Of a stretch of 64,000 bases of DNA, positions 37,967 through 46,059 are shown one piece after another. Under the pieces are notes generated by a model. The model ran no database searches. It was not told the DNA's origin and saw only the letters and a program-made list of their open reading frames with translations. The translations under genes and the position numbers were made by a program. Origin of the DNA: an uncultured Paraglaciecola sp. (GTDB taxonomy: Bacteria > Pseudomonadota > Gammaproteobacteria > Enterobacterales > Alteromonadaceae); assembly GCF_937123705.1 (NCBI RefSeq), contig NZ_CAKZKO010000164.1, positions 47,836 through 111,835 on the forward strand. Direction: 5' to 3'. Every line of letters starts with the position of its first letter. Position 1 is the first letter of the stretch.

Positions 37967-40441
37967 ATGGGAGCTACCCCGCTTATGATGCCGCGAATTT
38001 TCCACTGGGCGTTACTGCTTGTTTTTTCAGTTATTAGTTTGATTTTAATCTCCCTTGGCGGTTACTTAGTGTATCTGGGCGGCAGCTTTTATTACTTTGC
38101 CGCAGGTCTAACGCTGTTGTTTACTACTTTTTATATGTTCAAAGGTAACACCAAAGCATACAAAATATTTGCCGCGCTAATAGCCGTCACACTTGTTTGG
38201 GCTATCTACGAATCTGATATGTATTGGTTAGCATTGCTGCCACGCTTGGCTTTTTGGCTGGTGTTGGGACTCTGGTTTATCTGCCCTTGGTATGCTGTAT
38301 CTCTTAAACCTGATAGCAATGAACAACAACTAAAACGTTCTTGGATCCTTATTCCAAGTGGTTTATCTGTTGTGGTATTGATTGCCGCGTTTTTCCAGGA
38401 TTATGAACAACATACCACAGGAACCGATCGCAATATTACCCGCGCCGCTGAAATCACCGATTGGCGACAATACGGCAACACCGATGGCGGCACTCGTTTT
38501 GCTCAAATGCAGCAGATCAATACCGAAACAGTAGGCAAACTTAAAGAAGTGTGGCGCTACCGAACTGGTGTGGAAAAAGCCTTCAAAATGACCCCCTTAC
38601 AAGTTGACAACTTTTTGTATATTTGCGGCGCATCCAACGTTTTAATGGCCATAGACAGCGATAGCGGCATCGAAGTTTGGCGCCATGATCCCAAAGCCGT
38701 ACCAACAGGCAGCAGCCAATATGCCCGCACTTGCCGAGGCATTAGTTATCACCAAGCCCCCGCTGATTACAGCGGACAATGCCCAAAACGCATTTTAGTA
38801 GGCACAGTGGATGCACGGCTGATAGCGGTTGATGCTTTAACAGGTCAAGCATGCAGCGACTTTGGAGAAAACGGCGCAGTAGATTTAACCAAAGACATGG
38901 GGTTATTTAATTTAGGCGAATACTACATTACGTCGCCGCCGCTTATCGCCGATGATGTGGCTGTGGTTGGTGGCCTAGTAGCAGACACCCAAGATTTAGG
39001 GCTGCCATCTGGCGTAGTAAGAGCATTTAGCGCCACCACTGGCGAGTTCGCATGGGCGTGGGACTTAGGTAACCCAGGTTACTACGGCGAGCCTAAAGCA
39101 GGTGAAATCTACACCCCGGGTACACCCAATGTGTGGACTATTATGAGCTACGATCCAGAACTGGATCTCATTTACGCCCCCACAGGCAATGCGGCACCGG
39201 ATTATTGGGGCGGCGTAAGGCGTGAAGAAGACGACCAATGGTCGTCAGCTGTGGTCGCTCTCGATGGCGCGACCGGCGAGCCCCGCTGGAAATACCAAAC
39301 TGTGCATCACGATGTGTGGGATTACGACTTACCGGCACAACCTGTATTAGTGGATGTAGAGCGTGATGGCGAAACCATACCTTCGGTTGCCGTGCCCACT
39401 AAAATGGGCGATATATTTTTATTAGACAGGCGCGACGGTTCACCCGTGCATCCCATCGAAGAACGCCCAGTACCGCAAAGTGACTTGTATGGCGAAATTC
39501 TGTCCCCTACTCAACCAGTATCACCTTTACCCAATTTTCATCCCTACAGACACGAAAAAGACATGTGGGGCTTAACCCCCATCGATCAGCTTTTGTGCCG
39601 GGTGGAATATAATATTATGAATTACCAAGGCATGTTTACTCCGCCCTCTGCTGATGGGCCACTATTTATAGGTGGCACTATGTTAGCGCCGGGCAATTTT
39701 GGTGGATTTAACTGGGGCAGTGTCTCGGTTGATGCTGACAACGGCTTATTAATTGCCGCGCCGCAAATGTTGGCTCATCGCTTAAACATGGCCACACCCG
39801 CACAAATTGCTGCGGCAGGACCAATGGCTCGCTTAATATTAGGCTCCCATCATCCCGCAGTGAGAATGAACAAAGATGATCCTATGCCAGAGCCACGAGA
39901 GCCCAATCCAGATGACCCTTTTGATCATGTGCGCATTAAATATTATGGTTTCCCCGAACCCTTTATGTCTAAGTTAGGCACTCGCGTACCTTGCTTTGAA
40001 CCCCCTTGGTCAAAAATTGCAGTAATGGATCTAAATACCAAAGAGCTGTTGTGGAGCCGTCCTTTAGGCAATATGAAAAACGCCGGTCCATTTGGCTGGC
40101 AGTCTAGTTTACCCATAGATGTAGGTGTTGCGGTGCGAGCAGGCACCTTAACCACTCGCGGCGGTTTAACTTTTATTAGTTCAACTATGGACTCAACCGT
40201 TAGAGCTTATGATGTACGCACTGGCGAAGTAAAATGGTCCCATGCTTTGCCCGGTAACAGTCAATCTACACCTATGAGTTATTTGTCACGAAAAACCGGT
40301 AAACAGTATGTCATTGTAACTGTACCCAATCCCAGTTGGATTTATCCTCGGGATCCAAAGACCAACACATACACTGACTCAAGTAGCCCAGTAGATGGTA
40401 AAGGTGGTTATGTGATTGCTTATGCGTTGGAGGAAGAGTAG
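37967..40441 (+). CDS. Membrane-bound PQQ-dependent dehydrogenase (glucose/quinate/shikimate type)
   Basis: The 824-residue quinoprotein oxidises a polyol or sugar in the periplasm and passes electrons to ubiquinone. Five hydrophobic helices (about residues 12-140) form the membrane anchor. The eight-bladed beta-propeller follows, with HHDVWDYDLPAQPVL carrying the Asp used in catalysis and YTPGTPNVWT typical of the family. Glucose, quinate and shikimate enzymes cannot be separated from motifs by eye. The start could be ATG 37967 or the ATG pair at 37985. The preceding VOC lipoprotein gene probably shares its transcript. Confidence 0.93.
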   Translation: MGATPLMMPRIFHWALLLVFSVISLILISLGGYLVYLGGSFYYFAAGLTLLFTTFYMFKGNTKAYKIFAALIAVTLVWAIYESDMYWLALLPRLAFWLVLGLWFICPWYAVSLKPDSNEQQLKRSWILIPSGLSVVVLIAAFFQDYEQHTTGTDRNITRAAEITDWRQYGNTDGGTRFAQMQQINTETVGKLKEVWRYRTGVEKAFKMTPLQVDNFLYICGASNVLMAIDSDSGIEVWRHDPKAVPTGSSQYARTCRGISYHQAPADYSGQCPKRILVGTVDARLIAVDALTGQACSDFGENGAVDLTKDMGLFNLGEYYITSPPLIADDVAVVGGLVADTQDLGLPSGVVRAFSATTGEFAWAWDLGNPGYYGEPKAGEIYTPGTPNVWTIMSYDPELDLIYAPTGNAAPDYWGGVRREEDDQWSSAVVALDGATGEPRWKYQTVHHDVWDYDLPAQPVLVDVERDGETIPSVAVPTKMGDIFLLDRRDGSPVHPIEERPVPQSDLYGEILSPTQPVSPLPNFHPYRHEKDMWGLTPIDQLLCRVEYNIMNYQGMFTPPSADGPLFIGGTMLAPGNFGGFNWGSVSVDADNGLLIAAPQMLAHRLNMATPAQIAAAGPMARLILGSHHPAVRMNKDDPMPEPREPNPDDPFDHVRIKYYGFPEPFMSKLGTRVPCFEPPWSKIAVMDLNTKELLWSRPLGNMKNAGPFGWQSSLPIDVGVAVRAGTLTTRGGLTFISSTMDSTVRAYDVRTGEVKWSHALPGNSQSTPMSYLSRKTGKQYVIVTVPNPSWIYPRDPKTNTYTDSSSPVDGKGGYVIAYALEEE

Positions 40442-40463
40442 TTCAGGAATGGCAACAGAGTTT

Positions 40464-40763
40464 TTAACCAAATGAATATAATGGTTCAGCCTCAACTACA
40501 ACATCCTTAGATTTAAAAAGATCATAAGATTTTTGAGTATTTAGCCAAAAACCAGCTGAGATACCTGTTGAAACTTCTAACTTCTTAGCCAAAGAAACAG
40601 ATACATCACTATTACCATTGGCAAACAAAGACACCTGCTTGCGACTCATATGCAGCTTTTTAGCTGCTTCAGTAATACTAATTTCATGACGAACCAAAAT
40701 ACGCTCATTAAATATAAGCCCAGGATGCTTTACAGGTAATTTATTGCTTCTTTCAATCATCAT
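40464..40763 (-). CDS. higA: HigA-family antitoxin
   Basis: The 99-residue protein has the HigA/VapI pattern: HPGLIFNERILVRHEISITEAAKKLHMSRKQVSLFANG (an XRE helix-turn-helix) and FWLNTQKSYDLFKSK. It lies eight bases after the HigB-like gene on the same strand, in the toxin-first order typical of higBA. The antitoxin probably neutralises HigB and represses the operon. Confidence 0.88.
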   Translation of the reverse strand: MMIERSNKLPVKHPGLIFNERILVRHEISITEAAKKLHMSRKQVSLFANGNSDVSVSLAKKLEVSTGISAGFWLNTQKSYDLFKSKDVVVEAEPLYSFG

Positions 40764-40771
40764 TAACGACC

Positions 40772-41059
40772 CTATGAAAATTCATTTAAATCTACTTCGC
40801 TAGCTCTGCCATCAAAATAATGACATGTCACGCTACCTATCGGCTCCACATTATTCACGGTAACAGTAACAGCCCATTGATTGGGCTTGTATTCATCCAA
40901 TATAAATCCACCTAACAACTCTAAATCCTTAACAACAGTAACCGCATTTAAAAGGTCGAGGATCTCTGCAACTTCCCAAGCGTAAGTGCTTGGTAATAAC
41001 GTTAAATCACCTGTCATCCAAAGGGTTTCTAATTTCTTGGACTTAAAGCTAACAATCAT
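40772..41059 (-). CDS. higB: HigB-family mRNA interferase toxin
   Basis: The 95-residue segment MIVSFKSKKLETLW to FDGRASEVDLNEF aligns by eye with HigB (RelE superfamily), including the F-x-G-A-x-x-V-D-L end. An open frame extends upstream to GTG 41173, adding 38 unusual residues, but the ATG at 41059 gives the usual HigB length. A 13-bp palindrome (TAGAGTAACTCTA, 41060-41072) touches this start, suggesting an operator. The family degrades ribosome-bound mRNA. The match is more divergent than for HigA. Confidence 0.75.
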   Translation of the reverse strand: MIVSFKSKKLETLWMTGDLTLLPSTYAWEVAEILDLLNAVTVVKDLELLGGFILDEYKPNQWAVTVTVNNVEPIGSVTCHYFDGRASEVDLNEFS

Positions 41060-41072
41060 TAGAGTAACTCTA
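41060..41072. promoter_or_regulatory. Palindrome at the higB start, candidate operator
   Basis: TAGAGTAACTCTA is a perfect palindrome around one central base, immediately beside the preferred higB start codon. HigA-type antitoxins bind such sites to autorepress. It also lies between the divergent toxin-antitoxin operons. Confidence 0.45.
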
Positions 41073-41196
41073 GGACTTTTATCTAATTGTAAAGTGCAAC
41101 CTGCAACGTTGCAAGTTTCAGAAAAACCACCTTTAGAACATTTAAGAACTTGCTCTCTCTCATTCACCTTCACACAAATCGCACGATTTAATTAAA

Positions 41197-41224
41197 TTGA
41201 TTACTTCATTGGAAAAACTATAAT
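41197..41224 (+). promoter_or_regulatory. Putative promoter of the phd/parE-type operon
   Basis: TTGATT (41197-41202), 16-base spacer, then TATAAT (41219-41224), 33 bases before the antitoxin ATG. It lies in the only gap upstream of this operon. Confidence 0.5.
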
Positions 41225-41257
41225 ATTGCTATCCATCCGAACAAAGACACGAAACAA

Positions 41258-41500
41258 ATGCATACACTGACCGCAAATGATGCCAAACGAAACTTTGGTG
41301 AGTTACTTTTAAATGCTCAACGAGAGCCAATTAAGATTAGCAAAAACAGCAAAGATGCCGTGGTGGTTATGTCCATCAAAGATTATAAAGAGCTTGAAGT
41401 GATGAAAGCTGAATACCTAAAACACTGTTTTGAATCTGCCAAACAAGACTTAGCTAATGGTCATGCCGTTGATGGCCAGAATTTCCTAAATGCACTTTAA
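41258..41500 (+). CDS. Phd/YefM-family antitoxin
   Basis: The 80-residue protein opens MHTLTANDAKRNFGELL and contains VVMSIKDYKEL, the standard Phd/YefM DNA-binding domain. Its C-terminal tail (about 52-80) should be the flexible toxin-binding part. A ParE/RelE-like gene follows 23 bases later. Confidence 0.88.
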   Translation: MHTLTANDAKRNFGELLLNAQREPIKISKNSKDAVVVMSIKDYKELEVMKAEYLKHCFESAKQDLANGHAVDGQNFLNAL

Positions 41501-41523
41501 TACCCATTCGTGTATCAATCTAC

Positions 41524-41823
41524 ATGCTTGGCAAAGAATACAAACTTAGTAGTTTAGCTCAAGAACACCTACTTAAAATCAAAAGCTACACTTTAGAAAA
41601 CTTCTCCGAATCACAGTGGAAATCCTACAAAGAAACACTCTTAACTGGTTTCCAAATGCTAGCTGACAATCCAGATTTGGGAAGAAGTTGTAGTGAAATA
41701 TATCCAAGTGGATTCTACTTCCCAGTCGGAAAACATGTTGCTTACTTCACCAAAGAAAACAACTTTATCCTAGTAGTTGCTGTTTTAGGTCGATCACAAT
41801 TGCCTCAAAATCACTTGAAGTAG
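41524..41823 (+). CDS. ParE/RelE-superfamily toxin
   Basis: The 99-residue protein shows the ParE pattern: LSSLAQEHLLKIKSYTLENFSESQWKSYKETL, NPDLGRSC, HVAYFTKENNFILVVAVLGRSQLP. ParE toxins poison DNA gyrase and RelE toxins cut mRNA; the VLGRSQ ending favours ParE. It follows its antitoxin and precedes copy B of the modular repeat. Confidence 0.85.
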   Translation: MLGKEYKLSSLAQEHLLKIKSYTLENFSESQWKSYKETLLTGFQMLADNPDLGRSCSEIYPSGFYFPVGKHVAYFTKENNFILVVAVLGRSQLPQNHLK

Positions 41824-41840
41824 TTAATTATCGTTGTTTT

Positions 41841-42006
41841 AAAGCATGCGCTAGCGCTTACTGACATCCCTGTCAGTTTTTGACTCGAATCCTTTCGAGC
41901 CAGTTACTCTTTTAAGAAATTCGTCCATGTATTCCACCTGCTAGATTCATGAGATAGTTGGCGAGCATTCATTCGAGTGAAAATTAAAAGCATCGGCTTT
42001 GCCGAC
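41841..42006. repeat. Copy B of the modular palindromic repeat
   Basis: In order: AAAGCATGCGCTAGCGCTT (41841-41859), hairpin CTGAC/GTCAG (41861-41876), hairpin CTCGAA/TTCGAG inside 41882-41901, a TTACTCTTTT half-hairpin, then GCGAGCATTCATTCGAG (41961-41977) and TCGGCTTTGCCGA (41993-42005). The same modules occur in copies A and C. The half-hairpin suggests decay by deletion. Confidence 0.8.
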
Positions 42007-42080
42007 TGAGAGTTTGAGAAGGCTTTGCTACTAAGGAATTATCAAGGGTGTCTTCGAAATTCATTCGTAATTCTTGTTGT

Positions 42081-42770
42081 CTATCGATTATTAGACAACT
42101 CCAATTCTAACATTTGTTTTAAAGGCCTTAATATTAGTTCAGATAAAACCACCGAATAAAAAGTGCTAAGAACTATTCCTACAATTATTTGAACATGGAT
42201 AACTTCCATAGACAAATGACTCTCTCTGCTGAACAAAATGAGACAGTTTATAAGAAACGCGCCAACACCAGCTGCATAACAGTGACCAATTTGTTTACTT
42301 ATGGTTTTTATATGGCATCGAGGTTCTTCAATATTCGTTCTATTAAATATTAACCAGTTAACAACCTTGAACACCCCAAAAAAATTTTCAATTCCACTTG
42401 AAACTGTGGACATGGAAATGAAAAACAGTAAGAAAAAAAGCATAATTTTTGGAGCAAGTAATATCTGTAATGTACCCGTAAAAAGATACAACAAAGTTAA
42501 TATTCCTGCGCACAAGGCTATGAATAACCACGCGTTGATAGATTGAGAGTGAGTTTTTAAAGCAACGCTTGGAAGTGTGTCCAGTTCATTTGGTGCAACA
42601 CCAAAAGCAGAAGCTAAAGCCATTTTCGATTCGAGAGAACACTCACCTTGTTTTTCAATTCTTTGAATAGTACGAACACTAATATCCGTAATTGCAGCAA
42701 GTTGTTGCTGAGACCAACCATGTTGCAAACGCATAAACTTAACTTGATCACTTGAAATCACTTTGAACAC
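42081..42770 (-). CDS. Membrane-anchored XRE-type regulator
   Basis: The 229-residue protein has an N-terminal XRE helix-turn-helix (about 5-60: FMRLQHGWSQQQLAAITDISVRTIQRIEKQGE) joined to four predicted transmembrane helices (about 78-98, 105-125, 163-183, 192-215). The membrane part has no recognised family, though the last helix region (VVLSELILRPLK) faintly recalls MotA/ExbB-type channels. It could relay a membrane signal to DNA directly. It is the only gene on its strand between repeat copies B and C. Base composition is AT-rich, like the rest of this island. Confidence 0.75.
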   Translation of the reverse strand: MFKVISSDQVKFMRLQHGWSQQQLAAITDISVRTIQRIEKQGECSLESKMALASAFGVAPNELDTLPSVALKTHSQSINAWLFIALCAGILTLLYLFTGTLQILLAPKIMLFFLLFFISMSTVSSGIENFFGVFKVVNWLIFNRTNIEEPRCHIKTISKQIGHCYAAGVGAFLINCLILFSRESHLSMEVIHVQIIVGIVLSTFYSVVLSELILRPLKQMLELELSNNR

Positions 42771-43178
42771 TCATAGTTGTGTTTGGAATTCTAAGACTAA
42801 AGCAAAAATTAACTTTTCAAACTGACACTAACACGACAATTTAAAGACATACAAGTGACATGGGCGCTGAATATTGCCTTCTATACCTTCCCAACAGCTA
42901 GTTTAGAGTTAGCATTTGAGAATTAAATTAGTTCGTAATCACTTTAGACAGAATAACTAGCTAGGCTTATACAATTTATCGCAAATAACACAAGTCTCTG
43001 GATTCCCGATCAAAAAACTTCGGGAATGACAAAACAATAAATCTCTCGAAAAAGACAGTGCAAAAATGTCATACCCGAGAGCTGTTATCGGGTATCCAGT
43101 GACCTTTAATGACAAAACTAGCGAGACTTAGTAGAGTACAAATATACCTTATCTGCAAAGATACAGCGGGGCACAAAA
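42771..43178. repeat. Intergenic region with paired inverted repeats (cruciform-like)
   Basis: This 408-base gap carries CTGGATTCCCGA (42998-43009) with TCGGGAATGAC (43020-43030), then GTCATACCCGA (43068-43078) with TCGGGTATCCAG (43088-43099). Each pair is a hairpin, and the two hairpins are also mirror images of each other, giving a 102-base composite palindrome. It resembles a REP-like or miniature mobile element. Nothing else was recognised. Confidence 0.75.
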
Positions 43179-43577
43179 ATGAAAAACATTTTATCCATAT
43201 TGACTTTAATCACAGCGCTAAATTCGGGCACAGCGACAGCTGCTGACTCAGAATTTACCTTGCCATTTGGATTAACTACCGTTCCCAATGCAAAATTGGT
43301 GATTAGTGATGTATTCGATAGTCCGACAGGAGATAGGGAAGAATCAGTAGCAAAATTTTCTACCAAACAGTCACGTGAGTTCGTTATAGAGTTTTATAGA
43401 AAGAGCCTGGCAGAAGCGGGATTTACAATTTACTCCAAATCCGACACAGCTAAATATTATATGATTGCAGCAAAACGAAATGATGACCGAATTACGGTTT
43501 ATTATAGAAATCAAAGTGACTGGGTTTCTGAGGATGAAAGCGAGATTGCACTCACGGCGAAGTATAATAAAAAGTAA
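43179..43577 (+). CDS. Small secreted protein of unknown function
   Basis: The 132-residue protein has a signal peptide ending near ATAADSEF (about residue 22). The mature part (EFVIEFYRKSLAEAGFTIYSKSDTAKYYMIAAKRNDDRITVYYRN) looks like a small alpha-beta domain often seen in periplasmic proteins of unknown role. No catalytic motif is visible. It is alone between the composite palindrome and repeat copy C. Confidence 0.7.
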   Translation: MKNILSILTLITALNSGTATAADSEFTLPFGLTTVPNAKLVISDVFDSPTGDREESVAKFSTKQSREFVIEFYRKSLAEAGFTIYSKSDTAKYYMIAAKRNDDRITVYYRNQSDWVSEDESEIALTAKYNKK

Positions 43578-44026
43578 TGATGACTAAAAATGGGGGAAAT
43601 CCTCTAGTTCTCTATTATCAATAACGAGACATTTACTTGTCCAGTTTTTTAGTTTTGGAAAAACAAGAAAAAGACACATTCGGCAAAGCCGATAGCCTTA
43701 GGTGGCGCAGCCACTGCTTTTGATTTTCCTCGAATGAATGCTCGCAAAATAATCGGATGAAGTGCATTGTATCGAGCGGCGTTTATCTGGTTACTCTCTT
43801 TTTTGCTGTAGAAAAAAGAGTAACTGGCTCGAAAGGATTCGAGTCAAAACAGGCAGGACGCCTGTAAGTGCCAGCGCATGCTCTTTTATTAGACACCCGT
43901 AAAAACTTCGAATTAGTCAATCATCATCCTTGATGATCGTCACCCAAACCTGACATCCTTGTCAGCTTATTCAACTAGGCGAAGCAGTGCTTCTAAAGAA
44001 TCCAGTCGAACCCCTTATTAAAACCA
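43578..44026. repeat. Copy C of the modular palindromic repeat, inverted, and flanking gap
   Basis: Modules run in the opposite orientation to copy B: TCGGCAAAGCCGA (43680-43692), CTCGAATGAATGCTCGC (43729-43745) with the mirrored TATCGAG at 43770-43776, a TTACTC/GAGTAA hairpin (43790-43824), the hairpin GGCTCGAA/TTCGAGTC (43826-43845), hairpin CAGGC/GCCTG (43850-43864), and GCGCATGC (43874-43881). The remaining bases to 44026 hold no gene I can support. Confidence 0.8.
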
Positions 44027-45739
44027 TTACTCCCCTTGCCAACTCTTCAACAACTCCCCATAAGCCACTGTTTGCCCTTGGAGTTTTTCATTGGCTAATT
44101 TGGCTTTCGGTGAGCCGGGTTGAGCAAGCCAATAACTAGGATCTCTAGGTTTATTCAACTTAGGACCACATTCTTTTTGCACTTTGGCGCGCTCAAGACG
44201 GCGCATGACTTTATCTTGTGCCGCGGCCAATCCATCTAAGGCTTTTTGCGCAGAGCTTTCGCCACTAGCGACTTCAGATATGTACTTCCACCAAAGTTGT
44301 GCCAGTTTTGGATAATCTGGCACGTTAGTACCTGTTGGGGTCCATTGTTTGCGAGCAGGGCTGCGGTAAAATTCCACTAAACCACCCAACTTAGGTGCGG
44401 CATCTGTCATTTGTTGTGAGTTGATATCAGACTCACGAAATGGCGTTAAGCCCACTAAGGTTTTCTTTAACGATACAGTTTTAGACACAGTAAACTGGGC
44501 GTATAACCATGCGGCTAATCGGCGTTTAGTGGGGGTGGAGTTTAAGAAGGTCCAAGCGCCTGTATCTTGGTAGCCTAGCTTCATGCCTTCTTCCCAGTAA
44601 GGTCCTTTAGGTGAAGGTGCCATACGCCATTTTGGTGTGCCGTCTTCGTTGACTACTGGCAAGCCCGGTTGATTCATACTGGCGGTAAATACTGTGTACC
44701 AAAATATTTGCTGAGCAATCGCGCCTTGGGCGGGTACTGGGCCAGACTCTGAGAAAGTCATGCCTTGGGCTTCGGGTGGCGCGTATTGGCGTAACCAATC
44801 CACGTATTTTTGGGTGGAGTACACAGCCGCAGGACCATTGGTTGCGCCGCCTCTAGACACACTTGAGCCAACTGGGTGACACCCTTCTACGCGAATACCC
44901 CATTCATCAACAGGTAAACCATTTGGAATGCCTACATCCCCAGCGCCTGCCATTGAAAACCACGCATCGGTAAAGCGCCAGCCTAGTGACGGGTCTTTTT
45001 TGCCGTAATCCATGTGGCCATACACAGGTTTACCATCGAGCATTTTGACTTTTTTACTAAAAAATTCGGCAATGTCTTCATAGGCTGACCAATTCACTGG
45101 CACCCCTAATTCATAACCGTATATATCTTTGAACTTAGTTTTTAGGTCTTCACGTTCAAACCAATCGGCCCTAAACCAGTATAAGTTGGCAAACTGTTGG
45201 CTGGGTAATTGATACACTTTACCGTCTGGGCCTGTGGTAAAACTTAAGCCGATAAAGTCTTTTAAATCCAAAGTAGGCAAAGTGACATCTTTGGCATCGC
45301 CTTTAATCATGTCAGAAATGGCCACCACTTTGCCGTAACGAAAATGGGTGCCAATTAAGTCAGAATCATTCACATAAGCATCGTAAATATTGCGCCCCGA
45401 CTGCATTTGGGTTTGCAATTTTTCGACTACATCACCTTCTTGAATTAGGTCATGAGTGATTTTGATACCTGTGATTTCGCTAAAGGCTTTAGCCAGCACT
45501 TTTGATTCGTATTCATGGGTGACTATGGTTTCAGAGGCCACATTAATACTCATGCCCTCGAATGGTTTGGCAGCCTTGATAAACCATTGCATCTCTTGCA
45601 ATTGCTGCTCGGGCGTTAAAGTAGAGTCGCTGAATTCTGATTTAAGCCAACGTTTAGCAGCCTCTTCATCGGCCATAGCGTTAGGTGCTAATAGACCTAA
45701 CAGCAACATTAAACTCGCTAAGTATTTTTTGTTTTGCAT
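44027..45739 (-). CDS. glpV: ABC transporter substrate-binding protein, GlpV-like
   Basis: The 570-residue periplasmic protein has a signal peptide (cleavage after APNAMA, about residue 23) and a long class-I-like solute-binding fold. Its segments (MNQPGLPVVNEDGTPKWRMAPSPKGPYWEEGMKLGYQDTGAW) belong to the family found in rhizobial GlpV. GGGGA four bases upstream fixes the start at ATG 45739 instead of 45754. It is the last gene of the six-gene cluster. Glycerol or another sugar alcohol is the likely cargo by synteny only. Confidence 0.85.
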   Translation of the reverse strand: MQNKKYLASLMLLLGLLAPNAMADEEAAKRWLKSEFSDSTLTPEQQLQEMQWFIKAAKPFEGMSINVASETIVTHEYESKVLAKAFSEITGIKITHDLIQEGDVVEKLQTQMQSGRNIYDAYVNDSDLIGTHFRYGKVVAISDMIKGDAKDVTLPTLDLKDFIGLSFTTGPDGKVYQLPSQQFANLYWFRADWFEREDLKTKFKDIYGYELGVPVNWSAYEDIAEFFSKKVKMLDGKPVYGHMDYGKKDPSLGWRFTDAWFSMAGAGDVGIPNGLPVDEWGIRVEGCHPVGSSVSRGGATNGPAAVYSTQKYVDWLRQYAPPEAQGMTFSESGPVPAQGAIAQQIFWYTVFTASMNQPGLPVVNEDGTPKWRMAPSPKGPYWEEGMKLGYQDTGAWTFLNSTPTKRRLAAWLYAQFTVSKTVSLKKTLVGLTPFRESDINSQQMTDAAPKLGGLVEFYRSPARKQWTPTGTNVPDYPKLAQLWWKYISEVASGESSAQKALDGLAAAQDKVMRRLERAKVQKECGPKLNKPRDPSYWLAQPGSPKAKLANEKLQGQTVAYGELLKSWQGE

Positions 45740-45781
45740 AGTATCCCCGTGCATATTGTTACGCGTAAAAAATGTGAACCG

Positions 45782-46057
45782 TTATCCCCAACGGATCAGT
45801 ATCACCAATAAAATTATCGATATGGCGAAGGCGATCCATAGAGATAAATCCGTTAGCCCTAAAAACAGCAAATGCACAAAGGCGCTGCTGAGTAACCCAA
45901 TAAATAGTCTGTCGCCCCGCGTGGTGCTGATGGGTAACCAGCCTTTTCGTTCAACGCAAGGTTTGCGGATTTCCCAAATGGTCATCACCAATAAAATACT
46001 GGCTATGCCGATAAAAAATAACCCGCTGGGCAGAGTCCAAGCCATCCAATTTAGCAT
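45782..46057 (-). CDS. glpU: DUF2160 small membrane protein, GlpU-like
   Basis: The 91-residue protein has three hydrophobic helices (about 6-28, 50-68, 71-88). GGAGAG lies five bases before ATG 46057, and the start is two bases after the permease stop. Frame-compatible codons to 46168 overlap that permease and lack a ribosome site. Proteins of this size and position (DUF2160) are found only in glpSTPQUV-type operons; their role in transport is unknown. Confidence 0.82.
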   Translation of the reverse strand: MLNWMAWTLPSGLFFIGIASILLVMTIWEIRKPCVERKGWLPISTTRGDRLFIGLLSSAFVHLLFLGLTDLSLWIAFAISIILLVILIRWG

Positions 46058-46059
46058 CT

